8,592 bases of DNA from Chloroflexi bacterium RBG_19FT_COMBO_55_16 (GCA_001795335.1 MGOK01000078.1:7086-15677); one strand, 5' to 3'; positions 1-8,592 are shown, counted from the first letter of the stretch. Made by a program: numbers and translations. The notes: generated from the letters alone by a model not told the origin.

Positions 1-138
1 CATGTCAGCTTGAGCAACACAGAAATCCAGGAAAGGCTGGCAGCCCTACCAGCTTTTGAAAGCCAGTCAAAAAGTCCGTGGCTACGGCGTTATGCCCGCA
101 TGGTGACCAGCGCCAGCCAAGGTGCGATCTTATTGTAA
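1..138 (+). CDS. ilvD: Dihydroxy-acid dehydratase, C-terminal end only
   Basis: This frame is open from the first base to a TAA at 136-138 and encodes the last 45 residues of a protein whose start lies outside the window. The end reads WLRRYARMVTSASQGAILL, which matches the usual C-terminus of dihydroxy-acid dehydratase (a Trp-Leu-x-Arg-Tyr segment, then V-(S/T)-S-A-S-x-G-A-(V/I)-L). That enzyme is a cytosolic iron-sulfur dehydratase that converts 2,3-dihydroxy-3-methyl acids to 2-oxo acids, the third common step to valine and isoleucine. The Fe-S cysteines lie in the missing part and cannot be checked. It is followed directly by ilvB in the same direction, which strongly supports the identity. 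The related Edd dehydratase shares the fold, but its end and its usual context differ. Confidence 0.87.
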   Translation, partial: HVSLSNTEIQERLAALPAFESQSKSPWLRRYARMVTSASQGAILL

Positions 139-202
139 GCAAATCTAATGATCCGTCGGTATAAAGGAAATTGGTTAACCGGTTATTCTAAGGAGATTTG
201 TC
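139..202 (+). promoter_or_regulatory. ilvD-ilvB intergenic gap with overlapping palindromes
   Basis: This 64-base gap is the only sizeable non-coding stretch in the window. It holds two overlapping perfect palindromes, GGTTAACC at 173-180 and TAACCGGTTA at 176-185, just upstream of the ilvB ribosome binding site. They could be a protein-binding site or simply chance in a short AT-richer gap. A TATAAA lies at 160-165 but has no good -35 partner at normal spacing. There is no rho-independent terminator, no T-box-like element and no leader peptide rich in Leu, Ile or Val, so readthrough from ilvD is the simplest reading. A regulatory role is speculative. Confidence 0.22.
190..195 (+). promoter_or_regulatory. 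Ribosome binding site of ilvB
   Basis: AAGGAG lies 7 bases before the ATG at 203. It is one of the strongest Shine-Dalgarno sequences in the window and fixes the ilvB start. Confidence 0.8.
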
Positions 203-1903
203 ATGAAAAAATCAGGCGCTGAAATAATGTGGGAATGTATGGTCCGAGAGGGGGTCGAGGTGGTTTTCGGCTACCCTGGGGGAGCCAATATGCCGATTTA
301 CGACGCTATGCTGGCTTACCCGGTGCACCATGTATTGGTCCGGCACGAGCAAGGGGCTACACATATGGCAGATGGCTATGCGCGTGCCTCGGGTAAAGTT
401 GGGGTTGCCATGGCTACCTCTGGCCCAGGCGCGACCAACCTGGTGACCGGCATTGCTACTGCGATGATGGACTCCTCGCCGATCGTGTGTATCACGGGCC
501 AGGTACATGCCCATCTTATCGGCGGCGATGCCTTCCAGGAAACTGATGTCACCGGCATCACCCTGCCCATCACCAAACATAATTACCTGATCACCCGCGC
601 CGATGAAATTGCAGAGGTAGTGCGCGAGGCTTTTTATATCGCCCGCAGCGGACGCCCGGGGCCGGTATTGATCGATATCTGTAAGAATGCGCAAATAGAA
701 AAGGCGGAATTTGAATACCCCGAGCATATTTCTTTGCCAGGCTACCGCCCACCTGCTCACGCCCCACAGGCCGATCTGCTGCGCGCTGTAGAGCTGATCT
801 CACAGGCCGAGCGACCCGTGATCCTGACGGGGCATGGCGTTACGATCAGTGGCGCGGTTGAGGAGCTGGGCCTGTTCGCTATAAAAACCCACACGCCGGT
901 TGCCAGCACCTTGTTAGGATTGGGCAGCTTTCCTGCCCAGCACCCGCTTAGCCTGGGCATGATGGGGATGCATGGAGAATCTTACTGCAATCTGGCCATC
1001 CAAAATTCTGACCTGTTGCTGGCCTTTGGTATGCGCTTTGACGACCGCGTCACCGGCAATTTGCGCACCTATGCCCCGCGGGCGCGCAAGATTCATGTCG
1101 AGATCGACCCCTCTGAAATTCACAAGAATGTCATCGTGGATGTGCCGCTGGTCGGCGATTTAAAAACGGTATTGGCTGACATGATCGCCCTGGTGGATGA
1201 GCAAGATCATGAAGCCTGGCAGGTAGAAATTGAAGAATGGCGCCGAGAAAGTGAGACACGCGATATCCAATCCTGGACTGATGATGGCAAGCTTTACGTA
1301 CCACACGTGGTGCGTAAAATCTGGCAGGCTACGGGTGGCAAAGCCACCATCACAACCGATGTCGGCCAGCACCAAATGTGGACCGCACAGTATTACCCGG
1401 TTGACAAACCCCGGCAACTGATTTCCTCGGGTGGCTCTGGCACGATGGGTTTTGGGCTGCCCTCCGCGATCGGGGCCTGGTTTGCGTCACCAGATGAGCA
1501 GATCTGGGCAATTGTCGGGGACGGAGGCTTCCAAATGACGCAGGCAGAGCTTTCTACCGCGGTGCAAGAAGGGGCCAATGTCAAGATCGCCATTATGAAT
1601 AACAACTTCCTGGGCATGGTTCGCCAATGGCAAGAATTTTTCTTCGAGCGGCGCTATTCCGCAGTGGAGTTGCATAACCCCGACTTCATCAAGATTGCCG
1701 AGGCGCATGGTATCCCTGCCCAGCGTGTCACCACCCCAGAAGAAGTTCAAAATGCAATCGATTTTGCCCAGCAAACGGCTGGACCGGTATTGGTGGAGTT
1801 CAAGGTAGAAAAAGAAGAGGCTGTATATCCAATGGTGCCGGCCGGCGCTGACCTGGATGCTATGATCCGCCGGCCACTCCGCCAGGCTCAGGAAATTGGT
1901 TAA
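203..1903 (+). CDS. ilvB: Acetolactate (acetohydroxyacid) synthase, large catalytic subunit
   Basis: This 566-residue ThDP enzyme condenses two pyruvates to 2-acetolactate (valine and leucine branch) or pyruvate with 2-oxobutyrate to 2-aceto-2-hydroxybutyrate (isoleucine branch). It is cytosolic. The N-terminal pyrimidine-binding domain (about 1-170) has GYPGGA at 23-28 and catalytic Glu49 in HEQGATHMADGYARA. The middle FAD-binding-type domain (about 185-335) has MHG at 256-258 and RFDDRVTG from 278. The C-terminal pyrophosphate domain has GDGGFQMT at 439-446 and Asn-Asn at 466-467, followed by GMVRQW ending at Trp476. Length is normal and there is no transit peptide. Start is ATG with a strong RBS. 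Oddities are His102 in GQVHAHLIG, where nearly all family members carry Pro (Arabidopsis Pro197), plus Gly108, Cys160 and Ser412 at positions usually Thr, Pro and Leu. The adjacent ilvN and the full motif set exclude other ThDP carboligases. Confidence 0.97.
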   Translation: MKKSGAEIMWECMVREGVEVVFGYPGGANMPIYDAMLAYPVHHVLVRHEQGATHMADGYARASGKVGVAMATSGPGATNLVTGIATAMMDSSPIVCITGQVHAHLIGGDAFQETDVTGITLPITKHNYLITRADEIAEVVREAFYIARSGRPGPVLIDICKNAQIEKAEFEYPEHISLPGYRPPAHAPQADLLRAVELISQAERPVILTGHGVTISGAVEELGLFAIKTHTPVASTLLGLGSFPAQHPLSLGMMGMHGESYCNLAIQNSDLLLAFGMRFDDRVTGNLRTYAPRARKIHVEIDPSEIHKNVIVDVPLVGDLKTVLADMIALVDEQDHEAWQVEIEEWRRESETRDIQSWTDDGKLYVPHVVRKIWQATGGKATITTDVGQHQMWTAQYYPVDKPRQLISSGGSGTMGFGLPSAIGAWFASPDEQIWAIVGDGGFQMTQAELSTAVQEGANVKIAIMNNNFLGMVRQWQEFFFERRYSAVELHNPDFIKIAEAHGIPAQRVTTPEEVQNAIDFAQQTAGPVLVEFKVEKEEAVYPMVPAGADLDAMIRRPLRQAQEIG

Positions 1904-1908
1904 GCAAC

Positions 1909-1914
1909 AGGAGG
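1909..1914 (+). promoter_or_regulatory. Ribosome binding site deciding the ilvN start
   Basis: AGGAGG lies 5 bases before the ATG at 1920. It selects this start over a possible in-frame GTG/TTG-type start near 1896, which would overlap the end of ilvB, add eight residues and lack a comparable site. Confidence 0.8.
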
Positions 1915-1919
1915 ATGCT

Positions 1920-2442
1920 ATGCAACATACGATGATTGTCCTCGTGGAAAACAAGCCGGGGGTATTGAACCGGGTGGCATCGCTATTTCGTCGCCGCAAC
2001 TTCAACATCGAATCTTTGAATGCCGGTCGCACGGAGAATCCGGCGGTGTCACGCATGACCATTGTGATGGACAGCGAGGCGTTAGATGCGCGCAAGGTCG
2101 AGGCCAATTTATATAAGTTGGTCAACGTCATCGATGTACAGGATGTTACCAACCAGCCTGTTGTGTCGCGTGACCTGGCCTTGATCAAGGTAAAGGCGAG
2201 TCCCGACCAACGAGCTGAAATTGCCAACCTGGCAGCCATCTTCCGCGCAAGGATCATCGATGTGGCTCCAGACTCGGTGATCGTAGAAAGCACAGGTACC
2301 GAGGACAAAATTGAGAGCTTGTTGGAGCTGCTCAAGCCAATCGGTATCTTAGAAATGGTGCGCACAGGGCAGGTAGCTATGATGCGCGGCGATGCGCTTG
2401 GCGTACGCCACACGCCTGGCGCAAATGGACACAATCGCATAT

Positions 2443-2444
<2 letters not shown>
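1920..2444 (+). CDS. ilvN: Acetolactate synthase, small regulatory subunit
   Basis: This 174-residue protein is the regulatory partner of IlvB. It raises catalytic activity and normally confers feedback inhibition by valine. The N-terminal ACT domain (about 3-77) contains ENKPGVLNRVASLF and FNIESL. Gly14 and Asn29 fall at the same numbers as the residues whose mutation makes E. coli IlvH valine-insensitive, so valine sensing is predicted to be intact. This match also supports the chosen start. A second ACT-like C-terminal domain runs from about 82 to 160 (residues RDLALIKV through LEMVRTGQVAMMRG), with a short tail to 174. The gene begins 16 bases after ilvB, which fits stoichiometric co-expression. 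The long form with a C-terminal domain is the IlvH type rather than the short E. coli IlvN type. Identity is secure; the kind of feedback is inferred. Confidence 0.96.
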
Positions 2445-3470
<1,026 letters not shown>

Positions 3471-3472
3471 CC

Positions 3473-5131
3473 ATGAATCCTAACTACGTGCGTATCTTTG
3501 ACACCAGCCTGCGCGACGGGGAGCAATCTCCTGGGGCCAGCCTGACTTCGGTAGAAAAACTTGAGATCGCCCGCGCCCTGGCGCGCATGGGCGTGGACGT
3601 GATCGAGGCTGGCTTTCCCGCCGCCTCGCCAGATGACCTGGAAGGGGTGCGCCGCATCGCCCAGGAGGTAGGTAATCCCCTGCCCGGCGACAGTGAGATG
3701 TACAGCCAGGTGCCGATCATCTGCGGACTGGCGCGGGCTACCAAGGCCGATATCGACGCGGCCTGGCAGGCAGTGCAGGGCGCCGCTCACCCACGCATCC
3801 ACACCTTCCTGGCCACTTCACCCATCCACATGCGTTATAAGCTGCGCATGGATCCAGAAGAAGTGATCGATCGGGTGCGGGAAATGGTGGCGTATGCCGC
3901 CAGCCTGTGCCCGGATATTGAGTTCTCGCCCGAAGATGCTGGTCGAAGTGATCCCAAATTCCTGTACACGGTCCTGGGCGAGGCAATTAAAGCGGGGGCA
4001 ACCACCCTGAATATCCCCGACACAGTAGGATATACCACTCCCGAAGAGTTCGGCGGGTTGATCGCAGGCATCATGGCCCATACCTTTGGTGTTGAAAACG
4101 TAATCGTTTCGGTGCATTGCCATAATGACCTGGGACTGGCAACAGCGAACACCCTGGCTGGAATTCGCGCTGGAGCACGCCAGGCTGAGGTTACGGTGAA
4201 TGGTATCGGGGAGCGAGCCGGGAACACCTCACTGGAAGAAGTGGTGATGGTGCTACATACTCGACGCGCCGTATTTGGCCTGGAAACCGGGGTCGATACC
4301 ACGCAGTTCGCCAGGGTCAGCCGGATGATCTCGAACTATACCGGTATTCCAGTGCAGCCCAACAAGGCAATTGTTGGGGCCAATGCCTTCGCCCACGAGG
4401 CCGGCATCCACCAGGATGGCATGCTGAAGAACCAGAACACCTATGAGATTATGCAGCCAGAAATGGTGGGGGTAACTCGCTCGCGCCTGGTTTTAGGGAA
4501 ACACTCCGGCAGACATGCCCTGAAAGTACATCTCGAGGAGCTGGGTTATTCGCTTACCCCCGAGGATATCGACCGTGCCTTTGAACGGTATAAACAACTG
4601 GCAGATAAGAAAAAGGTGATCACCGATGCTGACCTGGAAGCCCTGGTGGAAGACCAGGTCTACCAGTCAAATGAGGTTTTCAGCCTGGACGGCTTGCAAG
4701 TGGCTTGTGGAACCATGGGCATGCCTACGGCGACGGTCAGGCTGCGCGGTCCAGATGGCAAAACTCATATCCATGCCTCGGTGGGTACCGGACCGGTGCA
4801 TGCGGTCTACCAGGCTATCGATGCCATCGTAGGCGTACCCAATACCCTGGTTGAATTTAACGTTCACGCAGTCACCGAAGGCATCGATGCCCTGGGAGAA
4901 GTCACGGTGCGTTTGCAGGCCGATAATGGATCGATCCTTCAAAGGACCTCTCCGCAAAGCAATGAGACGCACACGCGCACCTTTGGCGGTTATGGTGCCG
5001 ATACCGATATCATCGTTGCCAGCGGCAAAGCCTATCTGTCGGCGTTAAATAAGCTGCTTTTCGCCAGGGGTATTTATCGCCAGCCGGAGATAGCGGCTCA
5101 AGTCGGCGTCAAGGTACCAGTAAAGGCTTAA
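3473..5131 (+). CDS. leuA: 2-isopropylmalate synthase
   Basis: This 552-residue enzyme condenses acetyl-CoA with 2-oxoisovalerate to give 2-isopropylmalate, the committed step to leucine. The TIM-barrel domain (about 5-270) begins with [16 protein letters not shown], including catalytic Arg14 and metal ligand Asp15. It continues through metal-binding His215 and His217 in [13 protein letters not shown] and the [14 protein letters not shown] segment at 243-256. A linker subdomain (about 275-390) has [13 protein letters not shown] and [10 protein letters not shown]. The C-terminal LeuA dimerisation and regulatory domain (about 400-540) contains [13 protein letters not shown] and [16 protein letters not shown], so leucine feedback inhibition is likely. 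The start is ATG, 2 bases after ilvC, with AGGTGAG at 3461-3467 inside the end of ilvC. HxHND and the Ser-Pro-Gly after DGEQ separate it from the citramalate synthase at the end of the window. It is slightly longer than the E. coli enzyme because of a short C-terminal tail. Confidence 0.97.
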   Translation: MNPNYVRIFDTSLRDGEQSPGASLTSVEKLEIARALARMGVDVIEAGFPAASPDDLEGVRRIAQEVGNPLPGDSEMYSQVPIICGLARATKADIDAAWQAVQGAAHPRIHTFLATSPIHMRYKLRMDPEEVIDRVREMVAYAASLCPDIEFSPEDAGRSDPKFLYTVLGEAIKAGATTLNIPDTVGYTTPEEFGGLIAGIMAHTFGVENVIVSVHCHNDLGLATANTLAGIRAGARQAEVTVNGIGERAGNTSLEEVVMVLHTRRAVFGLETGVDTTQFARVSRMISNYTGIPVQPNKAIVGANAFAHEAGIHQDGMLKNQNTYEIMQPEMVGVTRSRLVLGKHSGRHALKVHLEELGYSLTPEDIDRAFERYKQLADKKKVITDADLEALVEDQVYQSNEVFSLDGLQVACGTMGMPTATVRLRGPDGKTHIHASVGTGPVHAVYQAIDAIVGVPNTLVEFNVHAVTEGIDALGEVTVRLQADNGSILQRTSPQSNETHTRTFGGYGADTDIIVASGKAYLSALNKLLFARGIYRQPEIAAQVGVKVPVKA

Positions 5132-6591
5132 TGAATACACCCCGCACTCTTTTCGAAAAAGTTTGGGATAGCCACGTCGTTCGCCAGGAGGCCAACGCGC
5201 CAGCCATTCTCTATATCGATCTTCACCTTGTGCATGAGGTGACCACACCGCAGGCATTTAATGGATTGCGCGAAAAAGGATTGAATGTCCGCCGTCCGGA
5301 ACGCACGGTAGCGACGATGGACCATTCCACTCCCACCGCTGGCCTGTCTCTCTCCCTGGTGGATGACATGGCTGCTCGCCAACTTCGCCAGCTCGAAAAG
5401 AATTGCCGAGATTTCGGCCTGACACTCTATGATCTGGAGGACCCGCAGCGAGGCATTGTCCACGTGATCGGCCCAGAGCTTGGACTCACCAGACCTGGCA
5501 TGACTATCGTGTGTGGTGACAGCCACACCGCGACGCATGGGGCCTTCGGCGCGCTGGCATTTGGCATTGGCACCAGCGAGGTAGAGCACGTGCTGGCTAC
5601 ACAATGCCTGCTCCAATATCGTCCGCAGACTTACCAGGTGAATTTCGAGGGTCGATTGCCTGGCGGCGTAACAGCCAAGGATATGATCCTGGCGCTGATC
5701 GCAACCATTGGCATTGGCGGAGGCACCGGGCATGTCTTCGAATATGGTGGCGCGGCGGTTCGCGCCCTCAGCATGGAAGAACGCATGACTCTGTGCAATA
5801 TGTCGATCGAAGGAGGTGCACGAGCAGGTATAGTCGCACCTGATGAAACCACTTTTGAGTATCTGGCTGGGCGGAAGTTCAGTCCCCAGGGAGCAGCCTG
5901 GGATCGGGCGGTGGCCTACTGGCGCTCATTACCCACCGAGCCGGGGGCTACTTTTGACAAGACTATCACGTTGGATGTAAGCAGCCTGGAGCCGATGATC
6001 ACGTATGGCACCAATCCAGGCATGGGGATTTCGATCAGCCAACCCGTGCCAGACCCACAAGATGAGCCGGATGCCAACAAGCGGGCGGCCTTAGAGAAGG
6101 CTTTGCACTATATGGATCTGCAACCGGGACGGCCTCTTTTAGGCCAACCTGTGGATATAGTGTTCCTGGGAAGCTGCACGAACTCTCGTATCTCAGACCT
6201 GCGCCAGGCGGCCTCGCTGCTTGCAGGGCGACGGGTGGCCGAGGGTGTCCACCTGGTCGTGGTTCCTGGGTCCGAGAGTGTCCGCCGCCAGGCAGAAGCT
6301 GAGGGATTAGATCGAATTTTCAAGGAGGCGGGTGGTGAGTGGCGGTATTCGGGCTGCAGCATGTGCATTGCCATGAATGGTGATGCGCTGCAACCTGGAC
6401 AGTACGCGGTCAGCACCAGCAATCGCAATTTTGAAGGACGCCAAGGACCCGGCGGGCGCACTTTTCTGGCCAGCCCGCTGACTGCCGCCGCTGCAGCCAT
6501 CTCAGGTTGCATCGCTGATCCCCGCAAAGTCTCAGAGGCCCGATCAACCGATGCGCTCATCGTTGAAAAGGTTTGGAATACCGGGTCATGA
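5131..6591 (+). CDS. leuC: 3-isopropylmalate dehydratase, large subunit
   Basis: This 486-residue aconitase-family protein pairs with LeuD to interconvert 2- and 3-isopropylmalate through a [4Fe-4S] cluster. The three cluster cysteines are present: Cys349 in LGSCTNSR, and Cys409 and Cys412 in [10 protein letters not shown]. Other family landmarks are [11 protein letters not shown] (28-38), ATMDHSTPT (61-69), [25 protein letters not shown] (129-153) and [11 protein letters not shown] (223-233). It is the long bacterial LeuC type, not the archaeal/homoaconitase form of about 420 residues. The ATG shares its A with the leuA stop (TAATG), and AAAGG at 5122-5126 gives a modest ribosome site, so translation is probably coupled to leuA. 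Because a citramalate synthase gene follows leuD, the same isomerase may also process citramalate. That second role is inferred from context. Confidence 0.97.
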   Translation: MNTPRTLFEKVWDSHVVRQEANAPAILYIDLHLVHEVTTPQAFNGLREKGLNVRRPERTVATMDHSTPTAGLSLSLVDDMAARQLRQLEKNCRDFGLTLYDLEDPQRGIVHVIGPELGLTRPGMTIVCGDSHTATHGAFGALAFGIGTSEVEHVLATQCLLQYRPQTYQVNFEGRLPGGVTAKDMILALIATIGIGGGTGHVFEYGGAAVRALSMEERMTLCNMSIEGGARAGIVAPDETTFEYLAGRKFSPQGAAWDRAVAYWRSLPTEPGATFDKTITLDVSSLEPMITYGTNPGMGISISQPVPDPQDEPDANKRAALEKALHYMDLQPGRPLLGQPVDIVFLGSCTNSRISDLRQAASLLAGRRVAEGVHLVVVPGSESVRRQAEAEGLDRIFKEAGGEWRYSGCSMCIAMNGDALQPGQYAVSTSNRNFEGRQGPGGRTFLASPLTAAAAAISGCIADPRKVSEARSTDALIVEKVWNTGS

Positions 6592-7184
6592 AACCATTCA
6601 AGACGCTGACATCATCTTTGATCCCATTGCCGAATAACGATGTGGATACCGACCAGATCATCCCGGCCCGCTATCTGAAAGTTACCGATAAAGCCGGGCT
6701 GGCAGAAGGGTTGTTCGCAGGCTGGCGTTACCTGTCAGATGGCAAGCCCAACCCTTCTTTCCCGCTTAACCAATCCTCCTACCATGGCTGCCAGATCTTA
6801 CTGGCTGGGGACAATTTTGGCTGCGGCTCGTCGCGTGAGCATGCGCCTTGGGCGCTGATCAGTTGGGGGATCCGGGCGGTCATCAGCACTTCCTTTGCAG
6901 ATATTTTTCGGAATAATGCGCTGAAGAACGGTTTGTTGCCGGTTATTGTAGAGCCTGAGACACACCACAAGTTGTTTCGCCTGACCAGCAGGGATGTCCT
7001 TGCTCAGGTCACGCTAGATCTGGCCGCGCAAGCAATGCATTTGCCGGATGGGGAAGTGGTGAACTTTCCCATCGACTCATTCAATAAGCTGTGTTTGTTG
7101 GAGGGCGTCGATTCATTAGGCTATCTGCTAGAGCAAGATGCGCATATTACCGCTTATGAGCAACAGCACCAATTATCTGGGTGA
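6588..7184 (+). CDS. leuD: 3-isopropylmalate dehydratase, small subunit
   Basis: This 198-residue protein is the swivel-domain partner of LeuC and supplies substrate-recognition residues. Family landmarks are [15 protein letters not shown] (17-31), [18 protein letters not shown] (73-90), the [16 protein letters not shown] segment (103-118) and GVDSLGYLL (173-181). Its length matches bacterial LeuD. I chose the ATG at 6588 because it overlaps the leuC stop as ATGA, a classical coupled start, and because the family N-terminus then reads [13 protein letters not shown] at 6573 would add five residues inside leuC and lacks a properly spaced ribosome site. There is also no clear Shine-Dalgarno before 6588, so translation probably depends on ribosomes finishing leuC. 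This suits the 1:1 subunit ratio needed. Confidence 0.96.
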   Translation: MKPFKTLTSSLIPLPNNDVDTDQIIPARYLKVTDKAGLAEGLFAGWRYLSDGKPNPSFPLNQSSYHGCQILLAGDNFGCGSSREHAPWALISWGIRAVISTSFADIFRNNALKNGLLPVIVEPETHHKLFRLTSRDVLAQVTLDLAAQAMHLPDGEVVNFPIDSFNKLCLLEGVDSLGYLLEQDAHITAYEQQHQLSG

Positions 7185-7190
7185 AAAGGA
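7184..7190 (+). promoter_or_regulatory. Ribosome binding site of cimA
   Basis: AAAAGGA begins at the last base of the leuD stop and lies 8 bases before the ATG at 7199. Confidence 0.65.
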
Positions 7191-7198
7191 CTCTCATC

Positions 7199-8592
7199 AT
7201 GGTAGATGTTTATGTGTACGATACCACATTGCGAGATGGCTCCCAACGCGAAGGGATTTCGTATTCGGTAGATGACAAATTGAAGATCGCCCAGCGGCTG
7301 GATCAATTTGGCGTACATTATATTGAGGGAGGTTGGCCAGGTTCGAATCCAAAGGATGCCGCCTTTTTTCAAAGAGCACACCATTTAAAACTGCAGCATG
7401 CCAAGATCGCGGCTTTTGGCTCCACACTCAAGAAAGGCACCCAACTGGAAAATGACGCCAACATTCAAGCTTTGTTGGCAGCCGAAACCCCCGTGGTTAC
7501 CCTGGTGGGCAAGAGTTGGGACTTGCATGTAACCGCGGTGCTCGAGACGACCCTGGAAGAAAACCTGGTGATGATCGGGAAGAGTGTTGCATATTTTAAA
7601 GCCCAGGGACGGGAAGTAATTTACGACGCCGAGCATTTCTTCGATGGTTATAAAGCAAATCCAGTATATGCCCTGGAAACGCTGCGCGCGGCGGCCAACG
7701 CGGGTGCCGACGTGCTGGTGTTATGCGAAACTAACGGCGGCGCCTTACCCTGGGAGGTTGAGGAGATTGTACACACTGTTGCTGCGCAATTCAACACGCC
7801 GCTCGGCATCCACACACATGATGACGGCGGCTGCGGGGTGGCCAATGCGCTGGCTGCCGTAAGGGCGGGAGCCATTCACATACAAGGAACGATCAATGGT
7901 TACGGCGAGCGCGTTGGGAATGCCAACCTGTGTACCGTAATCGCTGACTTACAGCTAAAAATGGGGAAGGTTTGTCTTCCACCAGAAAACCTGGCCCAGC
8001 TCACCGAGCTGTCTAACTTCGTGGCGGAGGTTGCCAACCTGCCGCTCGATAAACACCTGCCTTATGTGGGCGCCAGCGCTTTTGCACACAAAGGCGGTAT
8101 CCATGTGGCCGCGGTGTTGAAGGTGGAGTCTTCTTACCAGCACATCGATCCGGCTAAGGTCGGGAATGCACGCCGGACAGTAGTATCAGATCTCTCTGGG
8201 CGCGGCAATGTGCTGGATAAATCGCGCGAGTTTGGCCTGGATGTCTCCAGCGACCAGGCGCGTGAAGTGCTATCGAAGATCAAAGAGCTGGAAGCCCAGG
8301 GGTTTACCTTCGAAAGCGCAGAGGCTTCGATCAGCATGATGTTGCAACGCTTGCAGCCTGGGTACCAGCCTCCCTTCCAGCTGATCGATTTTGTGGTAGT
8401 TGTCGAGCATCGTCAAGGGCGGGGAATTTTGGCCGAGGCGACGGTAAAGGTGCAGGTTGGCGATCGGGTGATCCATACTGCGGCCGAGGGAAACGGCCCG
8501 GTCAGCGCTCTGGATGCTGCGCTGCGCAAAGCTTTATTGGATGTTTACCCCGCATTGGCGTATGTGCGCCTGGATGATTACAAGGTACGTAT
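7199..8592 (+). CDS. cimA: (R)-citramalate synthase, 3' end missing
   Basis: The frame is open from ATG 7199 to the window edge, giving 464 residues of a family usually about 520-540 long. The enzyme condenses pyruvate with acetyl-CoA to (R)-citramalate, the first step of a threonine-independent route to 2-oxobutyrate and isoleucine. The TIM barrel opens with YDTTLRDGSQREGISYS (Arg12, Asp13). EGGWPGSNPKDAAFF (43-57), AAFGST (71-76), VTLVGKSWDLHV (100-111), YDAEHFFDGYK (142-152) and CETNGG (176-181) are typical of the CimA branch rather than LeuA. The metal motif is HTHDD (205-209), with Asp208 where Asn is normal. NGYGERVGNANL (233-244), HKGGIHV (297-303) and the start of a C-terminal LeuA-like regulatory domain (about 390 onward, GNGPVSALDAALRKAL) follow. 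It starts 14 bases after leuD. A homocitrate synthase is less likely given these motifs. Feedback by isoleucine is plausible but cannot be read from the sequence. Confidence 0.93.
   Translation, partial: MVDVYVYDTTLRDGSQREGISYSVDDKLKIAQRLDQFGVHYIEGGWPGSNPKDAAFFQRAHHLKLQHAKIAAFGSTLKKGTQLENDANIQALLAAETPVVTLVGKSWDLHVTAVLETTLEENLVMIGKSVAYFKAQGREVIYDAEHFFDGYKANPVYALETLRAAANAGADVLVLCETNGGALPWEVEEIVHTVAAQFNTPLGIHTHDDGGCGVANALAAVRAGAIHIQGTINGYGERVGNANLCTVIADLQLKMGKVCLPPENLAQLTELSNFVAEVANLPLDKHLPYVGASAFAHKGGIHVAAVLKVESSYQHIDPAKVGNARRTVVSDLSGRGNVLDKSREFGLDVSSDQAREVLSKIKELEAQGFTFESAEASISMMLQRLQPGYQPPFQLIDFVVVVEHRQGRGILAEATVKVQVGDRVIHTAAEGNGPVSALDAALRKALLDVYPALAYVRLDDYKVR

Noticed and set aside
160..165. 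TATAAA as a -10 box for an internal ilvB promoter
   Set aside because: No acceptable -35 hexamer lies 16-18 bases upstream; the best candidate, TTGTAA at 133-138, is 21 bases away and matches poorly.
148..222. Possible leader peptide: ATG at 148, 24 codons, overlapping the ilvB start
   Set aside because: It has no run of Leu, Ile or Val codons, no upstream ribosome site and no terminator/antiterminator pair after it, so it does not look like an attenuator.
1487..2440. Long open frame on the minus strand (317 codons) opposite the end of ilvB and most of ilvN
   Set aside because: Its translation is low in recognisable motifs and rich in Ser, Arg and Thr as expected of an antisense shadow. It lies wholly opposite two well-supported genes and has no plausible operon context.
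5218..5223. LeuC has Asp-Leu-His rather than Asp-Arg-His near its N-terminus
   Set aside because: As I recall, Leu at this position is common in LeuC of Bacillus and Thermus, so it is ordinary family variation.
5128..5733. Minus-strand frame of 201 codons opposite the start of leuC
   Set aside because: It is an antisense shadow of a clearly coding gene, with no recognisable domain.
6108..6560. Minus-strand frame of 150 codons opposite the end of leuC
   Set aside because: It is the complement of strongly conserved LeuC coding sequence and its composition is biased to Arg, Pro and Ser.
6573..6587. Earlier TTG start for leuD
   Set aside because: It would add five residues not typical of the family; the ATGA overlap at 6588 gives the expected N-terminus.
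7199..8592. The last gene as a second leuA or a homocitrate synthase
   Set aside because: EGGWPGSNPKD, GKSWDLHV, HFFDGYK and NGYGERVGNANL are the CimA pattern and differ from the LeuA in this window.

Overview
This window is one strand-consistent branched-chain amino acid biosynthesis operon from a bacterium. From start to end it holds the last 45 codons of a probable ilvD, then complete ilvB, ilvN, ilvC, leuA, leuC and leuD, and finally a 3'-truncated cimA that runs off the end. All eight genes are on the + strand. Apart from 64 bases between ilvD and ilvB, the gaps are 16, 12, 2 and 14 bases, and two junctions overlap (leuA/leuC by 1 base, leuC/leuD by 4). No gene-free stretch exceeds 300 bases. 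I saw no RNA gene, CRISPR array, insertion sequence, repeat family or convincing terminator.

The organism is a free-living prototrophic bacterium with mid-range to moderately high GC, judged by eye. The gene order (ilvD-ilvB-ilvN-ilvC-leuA-leuC-leuD plus a citramalate synthase) resembles the ilv/leu cluster I recall from Chloroflexota such as Dehalococcoides. The protein style also fits that phylum, perhaps Anaerolineae. This is an inference from gene order and motif flavour, not from a database search.

The genes fit one metabolic scheme. IlvB and IlvN condense two pyruvates to acetolactate, or pyruvate with 2-oxobutyrate to acetohydroxybutyrate. IlvC isomerises and reduces the product, and IlvD dehydrates it to the 2-oxo acid precursor of valine or isoleucine. 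LeuA starts leucine synthesis from 2-oxoisovalerate, and LeuC/LeuD isomerise isopropylmalate. CimA makes (R)-citramalate from pyruvate and acetyl-CoA, and the same LeuCD type of isomerase plus a LeuB-type dehydrogenase would convert it to 2-oxobutyrate. This would supply isoleucine without threonine deaminase. leuB is not in the window and is expected after cimA, before ilvD or elsewhere.

I did not find a novel system; this is a well-understood pathway. The points most worth a second look are a histidine in IlvB where the herbicide-site proline normally sits, further substitutions at conserved IlvB positions, an Asp replacing Asn after the metal-binding HxH of CimA, the placing of leuCD between leuA and cimA without leuB, and overlapping small palindromes in the only sizeable intergenic gap.
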